The translations under genes and the position numbers were made by a program. Of a DNA stretch of 64,000 nt, positions 9,425-19,309 are shown in pieces. The DNA lies in NCBI GenBank assembly GCA_963920575.1, contig OY986974.1, positions 992,001 through 1,056,000 on the forward strand, written 5' to 3'. Below the pieces are notes generated by a model, which worked only from the letters and a program-made list of their open reading frames with translations, had not been told where the DNA came from and made no database searches. The stretch's first letter is position 1, and each line of letters starts with the position of its first letter. The DNA is from Narthecium ossifragum. Lineage: Eukaryota > Streptophyta > Magnoliopsida > Dioscoreales > Nartheciaceae.

Positions 9425-10590
9425 TTCGCCCCTGGTTCGATCAAGCCAGGATCTCATGACCCCTTGATGTTTTCAATGATTAAATGCTGACAAAGAGAGC
9501 ATGAGGGCCGGCCAAGTAGAAGTAGTTATTAGTATTATTATTTTTAATAGATATGAGGCCAAGCCACAAGTAAATCTATCGTACAAATACATGATCCTCT
9601 CAAGCCCACACCAAATGCAAACAGACAACACGACCGAAGCGTAACAAAACGATGTCAGAACTTATCATTATTAGAATTAATTATTAAAAATTTCTAATCA
9701 TTTAATTCAGAAACTTAAACTAATTAACGGAGACGAGTTAATATTAATACGGTCAGCAATTATTAAGTGCCCGGCTTATTCGGGCAGGCGAAAAATAATT
9801 TAACCGATAGGCCAGGGTTTGGGCATATTATAGGCATGAAATTTTCTTGGTACGGACTTGGGATTTTAGAAATGATCCCGGCCCGACAATAGTGAATGAG
9901 AGCATGCTAAATGGCTAATAGTCTTTTTCATCCGGAGTTAAATTTGGACTGAGATGAACTGGGCCAAGATTAGAGGCCTGAGACTCTGGGCCGGGCCGGA
10001 CTTGGACATGCGGGTTTGTTATTAATTCACAGGTTCATCACGGACTACATGGCTTCCTTGGTTGACACCCTGGTGCAAATCGGCTCAAGCGATGGCACTA
10101 ATTTCTTCGGTGCTCCCTACGACTTCCGGTACCAAATACCTCGCCGGCGAAGGCCAACCATTTCAAGTCGGCACCAAATACCTCGAAGATCTCAAACAAC
10201 TGATCGAATCAGCAAGCTCTTTTAATGGCGGGAAGCCAGAGATCATCATCTCCCACAGCCTCGGCTGCCTCTTCACCCTCAAACTCCTCAACCGGAATCC
10301 CCTTTCATGGTGCCAAAAGTTCGTCAAGCACTTCATCGCATTGTCTGCTCCATGGGGTGGCACGGTGCAAGAGATGCTAACCTTTGCCTCTGGTTACACC
10401 CTTGGCATCCCCATTGTCGACCCTCTACTAGTAAGAGCAGAGCAAAGGAGTCTGCAGAGGTGTCTGCAGGTTGATTAAGAATATTGGCTTGTATAATTGC
10501 ATCAGCTGCATGCTTGCAAGGCAATCATACTTGATACATTACAAACAGAAGTGTCTGCATGTTAACTAAGAATCTTCTTTCAATCAGGCT
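9425..10590 (+). pseudogene. LCAT-like fragment B' (promoter, intron end, partial exon 2)
   Basis: Homology to copy B begins in its promoter (GGTTCGATCAAG, TTGATGTTTT.AATGATTAAATG), skips exon 1, resumes at the intron end (GGGCCGGGCC.GACTTGGACAT) and the splice acceptor before 10034, and covers exon 2 to about 10455. A short duplicated stretch near 10130-10180 shifts the frame. The nucleophile elbow SHSLG is still readable. After AGAGCAAAGGAGTC the sequence jumps to the 3' flank (TGTCTGCAGGTTGATTAA; GCATCAGCTGCATGCTTGCA), deleting the acid and His motifs. Not functional. Confidence 0.8.
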
Positions 10591-12765
10591 TCATTTTGAT
10601 CAAATAAAGATGTCTTCTTAAAACTCTGTAGCTCGATGGAATATGATTTAGGCATCGATGGAATATGATTTAGGCACCAAATCTTGCTGTGGATCAAAAC
10701 TGGTTTCGTTGAAATGATCAGCTGACAGTTTATGCTCAGAATGTCAACTTCAGCTAGTGAGTCTGGATGCCCATTAATTTCCACTCAATTTTTATGGTAA
10801 AGGTCTCATCATAATTATGCTGCACACGCAGTGCCATCTTGAGAAAGCATGGTGACAGCGACAAGCCATTTCGAACTCAACGGGAATCGCATTCCAGTCT
10901 ACATATAGATCTCAAAGCCTTTAATTATGACCTACTCTCAAACAAAGTGTGTGCAGAATATATAGTCGCAAACGCCTCGTCTTTTACAAGGGGGCCACCA
11001 ATAATCCTAAGCCAGCAATTGATTCTTGTCCAATCCAACAACAAGTTAATTAACCACCGATCGAGTTGTTGGCTCAACCTAGCTTTGGCAGACATACTAC
11101 ATCTAACATTTGCACAGACAGGTGTTGAATATATATAATCTAACCTCCCAATAGCTACCAACGTGCAGTTGGTCCTCCATGCATGGAATTCCAGCCAGGA
11201 AAAGGCTGGCTGCTACAGCTTGTGGGAGCCATGCCATGCGCCTAGTCTCCCAACAGCACAGCACAGCAAGGCCATTCATGGGATTTCCCCAACCATGCCT
11301 CCTACTACTACTCCTGGATCCCATAAGCATGCGGTCCCTCTGAATTTTTATATGATTCTCCATAAAACTAAACACAGAACGTACTCCCAGCTACTCGAAT
11401 AAAGTGGACGTGCAGCATGAGGTCACTCACGGTCAAGGGAACCAACCCAAAACAGTTTGACAACATCAAGAAATGCTCCACTCCTCGTCGCCTTATCTCT
11501 TCTTGCTTGCTTGCATGCCATCTCTGACTGACTGGTCAGCCAACGCACTGAAATCTAGTGGCCAACTCTCACGAGTCCCCGTTCTTTCTTTCTTTAACCC
11601 CACCATTCCATGTGACGACGACGTGTTCGATATAATGCTACATCGTTCCAACCAACTACTCATCACGCCTTACCGGAGATCTTTCAATCTCTCTACAGAC
11701 GCAAGGATTTACCCTTGCTTGATGAGAGGTTCCCAACTAGCCACTAGGCTATTCCATGGTCTACTCATTTCGAGCATGTTTGGTTTAAATATAAGTATAC
11801 ATAAATTTAATTTTTTATATTCAAATATTTTTTAAAAATCTTAAACATTTATTTAACTTTTACTTTATCAATTATATAAATTTATTCTATTCCCAATCTA
11901 AACGGATCCTTCCAAGTATAAAAAGTTAAATTTTAAAAAATAAAATTCACAGGTCTGAAAGTCTCTCAAAAATTCACGGTCTACGTCTCGCTCACGTTAT
12001 ATTGTTTGAACGGAGGAACATCATAGGACGTCCATGCAAGTCATGGACATGCATTTTCCGTACGTTTTCTCGCCATTTGGAATGCCGAGTTTGAGAAGAG
12101 CAGCAGCAATATATATGCCAATAAGATAAGACTCACTTGACAAGTCTGACGTCTCTCAAAAATCCAACCATTTGCCAGGCTAAGCCCTTTTTTTTTATTT
12201 TAATAGGGTCATCGCCTCATCGGGTATCCCATCTGGACTCCGAGTTCAAGTAATTGATTCCCCTCCTTGCTTTAAATTTAGTCCGCCCAAATTTGAAATG
12301 ATTTGGAGTAACGTGCTGAGTTCTTATTGGCTGGGTGGGGAGGTTTACAGATCAGTCAAACTAATGCCCCCCGAGGTCCCGGTCAATGCTGAGGTGGCAC
12401 TTTTAAAAGCAGGTAACGGTGGACCCGGCCACCCTTAATCATTAATTAATAAGTCTCTCAGATCAAGATAGCTTTTTAGACAAGAGAAATGATAGAAAGA
12501 GAAAATGGTGGATATTCCATTTAATTTATTTATTTCTCCTTTTCCTATTTCGAGATGTGCGCTCTCGTGGGCCGTGTGGCTTCGGAAAAGGGGCGTTGGG
12601 GTGGGGGCCGGGGGGGGACCACCGGTCTTATCCCTATGTTTAACCACCCATTAATTAGCAGCGAGACGCTAATTCACCCATCTAAATAATATATTTCCTT
12701 CCAAGTCCTTTTCTTCGTGTTCAGTCCTTCCGTGCCGTGCACGTGCGCCCATGAATGCTTCCCAA
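10591..12765. other. Intergenic DNA, no gene recognised
   Basis: The open frames here (for example 11473-11835) show no domain, splice context or codon pattern that I can defend. At 11790-11900 the sequence is very AT-rich. 10600-10675 has a short tandem repeat of TCGATGGAATATGATTTAGGCA. Confidence 0.4.
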
Positions 12766-12965
12766 NNNNNNNNNNNNNNNNNNNNNNNNNNNNNNNNNNN
12801 NNNNNNNNNNNNNNNNNNNNNNNNNNNNNNNNNNNNNNNNNNNNNNNNNNNNNNNNNNNNNNNNNNNNNNNNNNNNNNNNNNNNNNNNNNNNNNNNNNNN
12901 NNNNNNNNNNNNNNNNNNNNNNNNNNNNNNNNNNNNNNNNNNNNNNNNNNNNNNNNNNNNNNNNN
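12766..12965. other. Assembly gap (200 N)
   Basis: Exactly 200 undetermined bases, a conventional placeholder size. It adjoins the hairpin-rich tandem array, which probably caused the assembly break. Confidence 1.
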
Positions 12966-13039
12966 CCCTCAAGTGCGACCGGCCTCCGACGCTCAAGTGC
13001 GACCAGTCCGACGCAGATTTTTCAGTTTTTTTTCCAATT

Positions 13040-14290
13040 AATTTTTTTAGTAAAATATTGGTAGATACTTTAGGATTCATGGAAGTAACTACCAATATTG
13101 GTAGTTACTTCCCATAAATTGTACTTATTTTTCACAAAAATTTTGTAATAACATTTTAGCAAAGTTTTCTAGAAAATTTTGTAGATACTTCGCAAAAAAA
13201 TTTTGTACCAATTTTTATAGTAATTATTTGTAGTTACTTCCCAGGAAATTGTAAAGTAACTACCAATAATCTGGGAAGTAACTACCAATAATATGGGAAG
13301 TAACTACCAATATTTGTAGTTACTTCCCATAACTGTAGTTACTTTTCCATAATTTGTAGTTAGTAACGCAGAAAAAAGGTAGGAAAACTGGGAAGTAACT
13401 ACCAATATTTGTAGTTACTTCCCATAATTGTAGTTACTTCCCCATAATTTGTAGTTACTATCGCAGGAAAAAGGTAGGAAAACTGGGAAGTAACTACCAA
13501 TATTTGTAGTTACTTCCCATAATTGTAGTTACTTCCTCATAATTTCTAGTTACTATCGCAGGAAAAAGGTAGGAAAACTGAGAAGTAACTACCAATATTT
13601 GTAGTTACTTCCCATAATTGTTGTTACTTTTCCATAATTTGAAGTTACTAACGCAGAAAAAGGTAGGAAAACTGAGAAGTAACTACCAATATTTGTAGTT
13701 ACTTCCCATAATTGTAGTTACTTTTCCATAATTTGAAGTTACTAACGCAGAAAAAGGTAGGAAAACTAGGAAGTAACTACCAATATTTGTAGTTACTTCC
13801 CATAATTGTAGTTACTTTTCATAATTTGTAGTTACTATCGCATAAAAAAAGTAGGAAAACTGGGAAGTAACTACCAATATTTGTAGTTACTTCCCATAAT
13901 TATAGTTACTTTTCAATAATTTGTAGTTACTATCGCATAAAAAAGGTAGGAAAACTGGGAAGTAACTACCAATATTTGTAGTTACTTCTCATAATTGTAG
14001 TTACTTTTCCATAATTTGTAGTTACTATCGCAGAAAAAAGGTAGGACAACTGGGAAGTAACTACTAATATTTGTAGTTACTTCCCATAATTGTAGTTACT
14101 TTTCCATAATTTGTAGTTACTATCCCAGAAAAAGGTAGGAAAACTGGAAAGTAACTACCAATATTTGTAGTTACTTTCCATAAATTGGTAATTACTTCCC
14201 AATATTTGGTAATCACTTTCATTATTTTGTAGTCACATTCCAATATTTGGTAATCACTTCCCAATATTTAGTAATTACTTTTTAAAAAAT
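13040..14290. repeat. 94-95 bp tandem array, each unit with a 13-bp-arm hairpin
   Basis: Ten units begin at about 13295, 13390, 13485, 13580, 13674, 13768, 13862, 13957, 14052 and 14146, a steady 94-95 bp period. A typical unit opens with GGGAAGTAACTAC, loop CAATATTT, then GTAGTTACTTCCC, a perfect inverted repeat. Two more GTAGTTACT copies and a spacer AGAAAAAAGGTAGGAAAACTG follow. Less regular copies of the GTAGTTACTTCC motif in both orientations flank the array (13040-13295, 14190-14290). Many short motifs in both orientations resemble the subterminal repeats of CACTA-type DNA transposons, but no CACTA terminus was found; a gap lies on one side. No ORF. Confidence 0.85.
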
Positions 14291-15300
14291 TTCGCAAAAA
14301 ATTTCTATATTCCATTAATTTTCCCTACTTTTATGCCATTTTTCCATTTTTTCGCATATTTTCCTATTTCCCATTAATTTTTTCTACTTTTCAGTAATTT
14401 CCGTTTTTACCGTTAATGGCTGCTCCAAAAAAAAATTCCAAATTTTTTTTATATTTTCCGGTATTTTTTTTATACTTTTCTACCATTTTTTCTCATTTTT
14501 TCCCGCAATTTTCCTATTTTCTGGTGTTTTCCATCTATTTTCCAGTATTTTCGTTTTCCCTATTAATGCCCCCATTAATGCATGCATCCAGCCATAAAGT
14601 GGATGCATTCATGCCTTCCATGTATTGAGAATAGGTGTATATATTCCCAACCACTTAATTCAAAACTATTCATCCATCTCTAATTTGAAAAAAATACATA
14701 AAGGGTATTCTAGAGATAAAAAAGTACAGCTGTCCAAAAGGGGACTAAATGACTTAAAATTTTTCAAGGAGACTATACAGCAAATAAAGTTTTTAAAAGA
14801 GACTAAACACCAATTTTTCGTTTTTTTTAATAAACGTAACTCTAACTCTGCTTTTGAATGAGTGATTAGGACTAACAGATAGCATAATTTTTAGTGCTGT
14901 TTCGGACCAGCATCGTCACGTATAGATGAGGGCTCAACGGAAGTTTAGGTAAAGGTGAGAGGAGTTTGTCCAGAAGAAAGAAGAAAGGTGATGGTGGGCG
15001 TTACGCAAGAACACTAGTCATGAACACGAAAGCTATAAAGTATGGCCTATATCGCATGTCCAGCTAAACGAAGAATGAGGAGAAAAGCCGACGAATAGAG
15101 CACCTCTCAAGTCACATCTATTACACTGTAATATATCTCATATTGAGTCAATCAAATTACCGTCCTCCTCCCATGAGGAGTCACTGGAGAAAAAATATCC
15201 ACGCCCTTGCGATCACCGCTTTTGAGACACGGAATGGTCATTCTTAATTACACATTTTGTTATTATTAAATATACTTCATAATTTTATAAATGTCCAGAC
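14291..15300. other. Pyrimidine-rich and AT-rich intergenic DNA
   Basis: 14290-14570 is a degenerate series of T-rich phrases (TTTTCC, TTTTCGCA, CATTAATTTTCCCTACTTTT) continuous with the tandem array, possibly the other part of the same element. From 14600 to 15300 no gene or repeat structure is evident. Confidence 0.4.
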
Positions 15301-15389
15301 TACCCTCATGTTCTTCTTCTTAGACCGGTAGCGGTGGTTTGGGGTTGAGGCAGCCGGCTACGGCTGCGATAGATAGTCGAGGTGGTGCG

Positions 15390-15790
15390 ATGACGGCTAC
15401 AACGGTGATGATGGAGAAGGTGGTGGTTGTCGTAGAGATAAATAAATGATGGTGGTAATGGGAGATAGTGTTGGTGGACCCTTGGACCAGTATGGTCATG
15501 GAGATGGTGGCGGTGAGGGTGATGAGATGATGGTGGCGATGGCGGTAATGGATTGTGGTGGTGGTGGTTGTGGTGGGGATGATGAGGGTGGAGTGGTGGT
15601 GAGGGCGGTGGCGTTGGAGGTAGCGAGTGCAATAGATGGTCGGGGCATAAAAGAGGTGTTGCGGTGATGAGTGCGGTGGTGATGGTGGTGGAAGGGGGGA
15701 GGGGGGGTGGATTTGGGGTTGTGTTGGTGGAGGACCGGGTAAAGACGATGGTGGAGATAGAGAAGATGATGAGAGGGGTATTTTAGGATT
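15390..15790. repeat. GGT/GAT-rich simple sequence
   Basis: A run of about 400 bp of imperfect GGTGGT, GATGGTGG and GGTGATGA triplets. It creates artificial Gly/Val or His/Pro open frames on both strands and is best treated as low-complexity DNA. Confidence 0.7.
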
Positions 15791-16433
15791 TTTTATTTAA
15801 ATGGACTGTATGTATAATAATAATAATAATAGATCATTTAGAATCACCGAATCCGACTTGAAATGATGTTTCATGGCCCGTTTGATGCATCCAGTGGAAT
15901 GTTGATCCATGATGGCGCTTTTTCTACCATCAAATTAACATCCCTTCAATTTTTCTTATCAAAAGTTGCTTCAACAGATAGCTACTTTAGTTAGCCTTTA
16001 AATATATAACCACAACATAAGCCATGTACTTAGTTTTTTATGAGTCCTTTCATAATCTAATATTCTCCGCGCTCAATTTAGTAGTTGATGCAAGACAGAA
16101 TCCCGGCGATCCCGATCGTCGAACGGGCGTAACTTTTGATCTGAGTGTTCGATCGGGGCGTGCGACCAGTCGAAACGATCGGGTCGACGAGCCGTCATTT
16201 ATCGTCTTCGATCTCTCCACGACGGCTTGTCGAATCGCCAAATTCCGTCTCCTTTTGCTTTAAATCTCAGTTTTAGTGAAAACTTTTTTTTTTGATAGTT
16301 TTATCGGTTTCTATTTTTGGCAAATTCCTAGTTTGAGTATGATTTCTTTTAATTATTGAATTCCGGGTTAATACTTGGATTAGGGTTTGAGAGTCCATGT
16401 TTGAGTTGGTCAGGTCCTTCCTTAATCCTATAA

Positions 16434-16617
16434 GGGCATGTTTGGATGGGTCGGTATCCGACGAATCCAAATGATCAGAGGAATGGCGCATTCCATTTGA
16501 TTGTTTGGCTACATGTGTGAATTCCGATTTTTCGGAATCCGTGGAATCCGTCAAGCCGCGGATTCCATCCCGCGGATCCCTTGCATTCCACTTTTTGACC
16601 TTCGGCCAAACAGGCCC
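16434..16617. mobile_element. Tourist-like (PIF/Harbinger) MITE
   Basis: Its ends are GGGCATGTTTGG and CCAAACAGGCCC, flanked on both sides by TAA (16431-16433 and 16618-16620), the target duplication typical of PIF/Harbinger elements. The 184-bp interior is rich in GGAATCCG/CGGATTCC strings. The element at 29998-30167 is the same family in opposite orientation. It lies about 1.4 kb upstream of the U-box gene. Confidence 0.8.
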
Positions 16618-16984
16618 TAAAAGGTGGTCTTAGGGTTTATAAAGAGTTAGTTTTTTGATGAATAAAAAAATAGGGTTTTTGTTTCTTCCTCTATAGAAAT
16701 CTGATTATCTCTCCCATAAAAAGGTTCATCTTTCACGTTTTACCTTGTGCCGGTAGTGAATCAGATTTTGATACTGGAATCAGATTTTTCTGACCAGTGG
16801 GGGATGCTGAAGTGATTATGGAGAACTACAGGGGTGTATTACGTAACTCGTAAACAAGACGCCATAATTTGAACTGGAGCTGCTGGGAATAACAAGGAGG
16901 AAGCCCTTCCATCGCATCGCCCCGCCGGGGGTGTTACGGTGAACATGAGCGACGTGACCGCACGTGCGGCCCGCAGGCCGAGAC

Positions 16985-17977
16985 AAAACCCCAGCTCCCC
17001 TTCTCTCCTCTCTCTCTCTCTCTCTCATTGACCGGCTGCTCCCGGTCAATCTATGCCTTTTTTTTTTTTTTTTTTTTTGCCCCTCCGGGAATTGCAGTTA
17101 AAAGAGAGGAGGACAGAGAGTCGCAGAGACCAGAGCAGGGGGTCCCCATCACCTCATGGTCCTCATCTCTCTCTCTCTCATACTAATAGCCCTCCCTCCT
17201 CCCTAATAAATGCCAATAATTTTTCCATTTTTCATGAAATAGAACCACTCTCTCTATCTCTCTATCTTCCTCTCAATCCCCTTCAAGTCTCAGGTGGAGC
17301 TGGATCTCAGTTCCTGGGCTTCTGGGTACCTATACGTTGCACTTAAAATTTGATTTTTTTTTCTTTCTTTTAAACTGGTCTCTCCTATACTCTTTCGGGA
17401 TTCTGGGTCTGGGAGTAGTAGTCTTGTTGCTTTCTTAGAAGGGGGTGCAGGATTTCTTGCATCTTTACTCCCTTTTCCCGTGGCTTTGCCCGCTGATGAT
17501 TTCGCCTTTTGCCGGCCCTCTAGAGCTCTGAGAGAGAGAGAGAGAGGGAGGCAGAGAGGGCAAGGGGAGTGGGGTGGTGTGGTCTTTGGTATTCAACGGG
17601 GAAGGAGATTATAAGACTATGATGATGCCTGTGATGATGGTGGTTCCCATCCTTTTGACTGGTGCCCCGTCCCCCACGACCCCCAACCTCATCCTACCAA
17701 AAGGAGTGAGAAAGGGGTCTCCCAGCTCTCCCCTATCCCTCTCCCATTTCTCCCATAGACTCCCCCACTCTTCTTTTTAGTCTTCGTCTCTCAAGTCTCC
17801 TCTTCTTCTCCAAGTTATCTGCTCTGTTTGAAGAGAAGAAAAGTTTTTGTTTTTTGTTTGTTTGTTTGGCGGAGCATCAAACAATGCTCCGCTTGTCTCT
17901 TGTTCTTCAAGTTGTAAGCTCCATTGGGATATAGGAGAAGTTGAGCTTTTGGTTTTTTCTATTTGATTGTGGGAACA
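16985..17977 (+). promoter_or_regulatory. CT-rich promoter/5' leader region of the U-box gene
   Basis: Several (CT)n tracts (17008-17027, 17167-17180, 17251-17270), a T21 run (17058-17078) and a (GA)n tract (17532-17547) precede the coding start at 17978. CT/GA tracts near transcription starts are common in plant genes with long leaders. No confident TATA box was picked out. Upstream open frames here look fortuitous. Confidence 0.4.
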
Positions 17978-19309
17978 ATGCCGCAATACCATGAACCGGC
18001 TTCCTGGAGGCTGGATGGTGGGGGACAGGTGCTAGATCTTGAGACCGCCGTGAAAGATGGGATCTTGGGCGGCGGCGGTGGCGTGGTGGTGGTGGAGAAG
18101 GCGGTGAATCTGAAGAAGATGATCGAGGAGGTCGACGCGGCGGCGGAAGAGGTGCCGACGGTGTTCATCTGCCCCATCTCGCTGGAACCCATGGTGGACC
18201 CTGTGACGCTCTGCACCGGACAGACCTACGATCGCCCCAACATCCTCCGGTGGCTCGCCATGGGTCACCATACCTGCCCCACCACCATGCAGGAGCTCTG
18301 GGACGACGCCCTCACTCCTAACCGCACCCTTCAGAAGCTCATCCATGCTTGGTTCTCTCAGCGCTATCTCCGCATCAAGAAGCGCGCCGAGGATGTCCAA
18401 GGCCGCGCCGCCGAGCTCCTTGACTCCCTCCGCAAGGCCAAGGGCCAGGCCCGTGTCATGGCCCTTAAGGAGCTCCACCGCCTAGTTGTCTCTCATTCCT
18501 CCACTAAAAAAACCATCTTGGATTTTGGTGGCGTTTCGTCGATTTCATCTCTTCTAGGACCCTTCACCTCCCATGCGGTAGGCTCCGAAGCCATAGCCAT
18601 CCTCGTCAACCTCCCCCTTGATTCGGATGCAAAGTCGAATCTCATTCAGCCGGCCAAGATCTCTCTTGTTGTGGATATGCTCAATGAGGGTGGCATTGAT
18701 ACCAAAATCAACTGCACACGGTTCATCGAGATGTTGACGGAGGAGAAGGATTTCCGAGCGGACACCGTCGCAAGTTTGAGCCTTTTGGTGGGATTGATGA
18801 GGCTTGCCAAGGATCGGAGGTACCCAAATGGGATCTCCGCCGGTTTGGGTCTATTGAGGAGGATAAGTTCTCACAAACAGGTCCGGGGCCTCGTCGTCAA
18901 CGTTGGCGCCGTGCCTCAGCTCGTGGAGCTCTTGCCCACTTTCAGTCCAGATAGTCTGGAGTCAGCTCTTCAGATCTTAGATGATCTTTCTACGGTTCCA
19001 GAAGGGCGTTTGGCGTTGAAGGACTGCTCGCAGACCATTCCTAACATGGTGAGGCTGCTGATGAGGGTGTCCGAGGCTTGTACTCAGTATGCATTGTCTA
19101 TACTTTGGACGGTATGCAAACTGGCTCCCGACGAGTGTGCTTCGCTCGCCGTTGAGGCCGGGTTGGCTGCAAAGCTACTGCTCGTTATCCAGAGCGGTTG
19201 CAATCCGACATTGAAGCAGAAGTCTGCCGAGCTGTTGAAGCTCTGTAGTTTGAACTACACGGCCACCCTTTTCATCTCCAAATGCAAGCTCACAAGGACG
19301 ATCCAATGA
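17978..19309 (+). CDS. PUB30: U-box domain-containing protein 30-like E3 ubiquitin ligase
   Basis: An intronless 443-residue frame starting at the ATG for MPQYHEPASW. The same frame extends 15 bases upstream only through a TTG, so 17978 is chosen. The U-box (about 59-133: VFICPISLEPMVDPVTLCTGQTYDR..ILRW..TCPTTMQELWDD) recruits an E2 for ubiquitin transfer. The rest (about 150-440) is a run of ARM-type helical repeats for substrate binding, with the conserved segments ISSLLGPFTSHAVGSEAIAI, ALSILWTVCKLAPDE and a C-terminal end FISKCKLTRTIQ. Length, single exon, an acidic VLDLETAVKDGILGG N-terminus and the C-terminus fit the PUB30/PUB31 branch, implicated in stress responses in Arabidopsis. Substrates are unknown here. 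Coding DNA is GC-rich against AT-rich flanks. Confidence 0.93.
   Translation: MPQYHEPASWRLDGGGQVLDLETAVKDGILGGGGGVVVVEKAVNLKKMIEEVDAAAEEVPTVFICPISLEPMVDPVTLCTGQTYDRPNILRWLAMGHHTCPTTMQELWDDALTPNRTLQKLIHAWFSQRYLRIKKRAEDVQGRAAELLDSLRKAKGQARVMALKELHRLVVSHSSTKKTILDFGGVSSISSLLGPFTSHAVGSEAIAILVNLPLDSDAKSNLIQPAKISLVVDMLNEGGIDTKINCTRFIEMLTEEKDFRADTVASLSLLVGLMRLAKDRRYPNGISAGLGLLRRISSHKQVRGLVVNVGAVPQLVELLPTFSPDSLESALQILDDLSTVPEGRLALKDCSQTIPNMVRLLMRVSEACTQYALSILWTVCKLAPDECASLAVEAGLAAKLLLVIQSGCNPTLKQKSAELLKLCSLNYTATLFISKCKLTRTIQ

Noticed and set aside
11473..11835. 120-codon open frame
   Set aside because: No homology I recognise, ends in AT-rich DNA, no promoter or splice support.
13295..14200. Regular repeats with spacers, as in a CRISPR array
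   Set aside because: The whole 94-95 bp unit repeats with no variable spacers, each unit is palindromic, and the context is a plant nuclear genome.
15306..15667. Open frames on both strands in 15306-15667 (His/Pro-rich and Gly/Val-rich)
   Set aside because: They arise from the GGT/GAT simple repeat; composition is monotonous and no domain or start context supports them.
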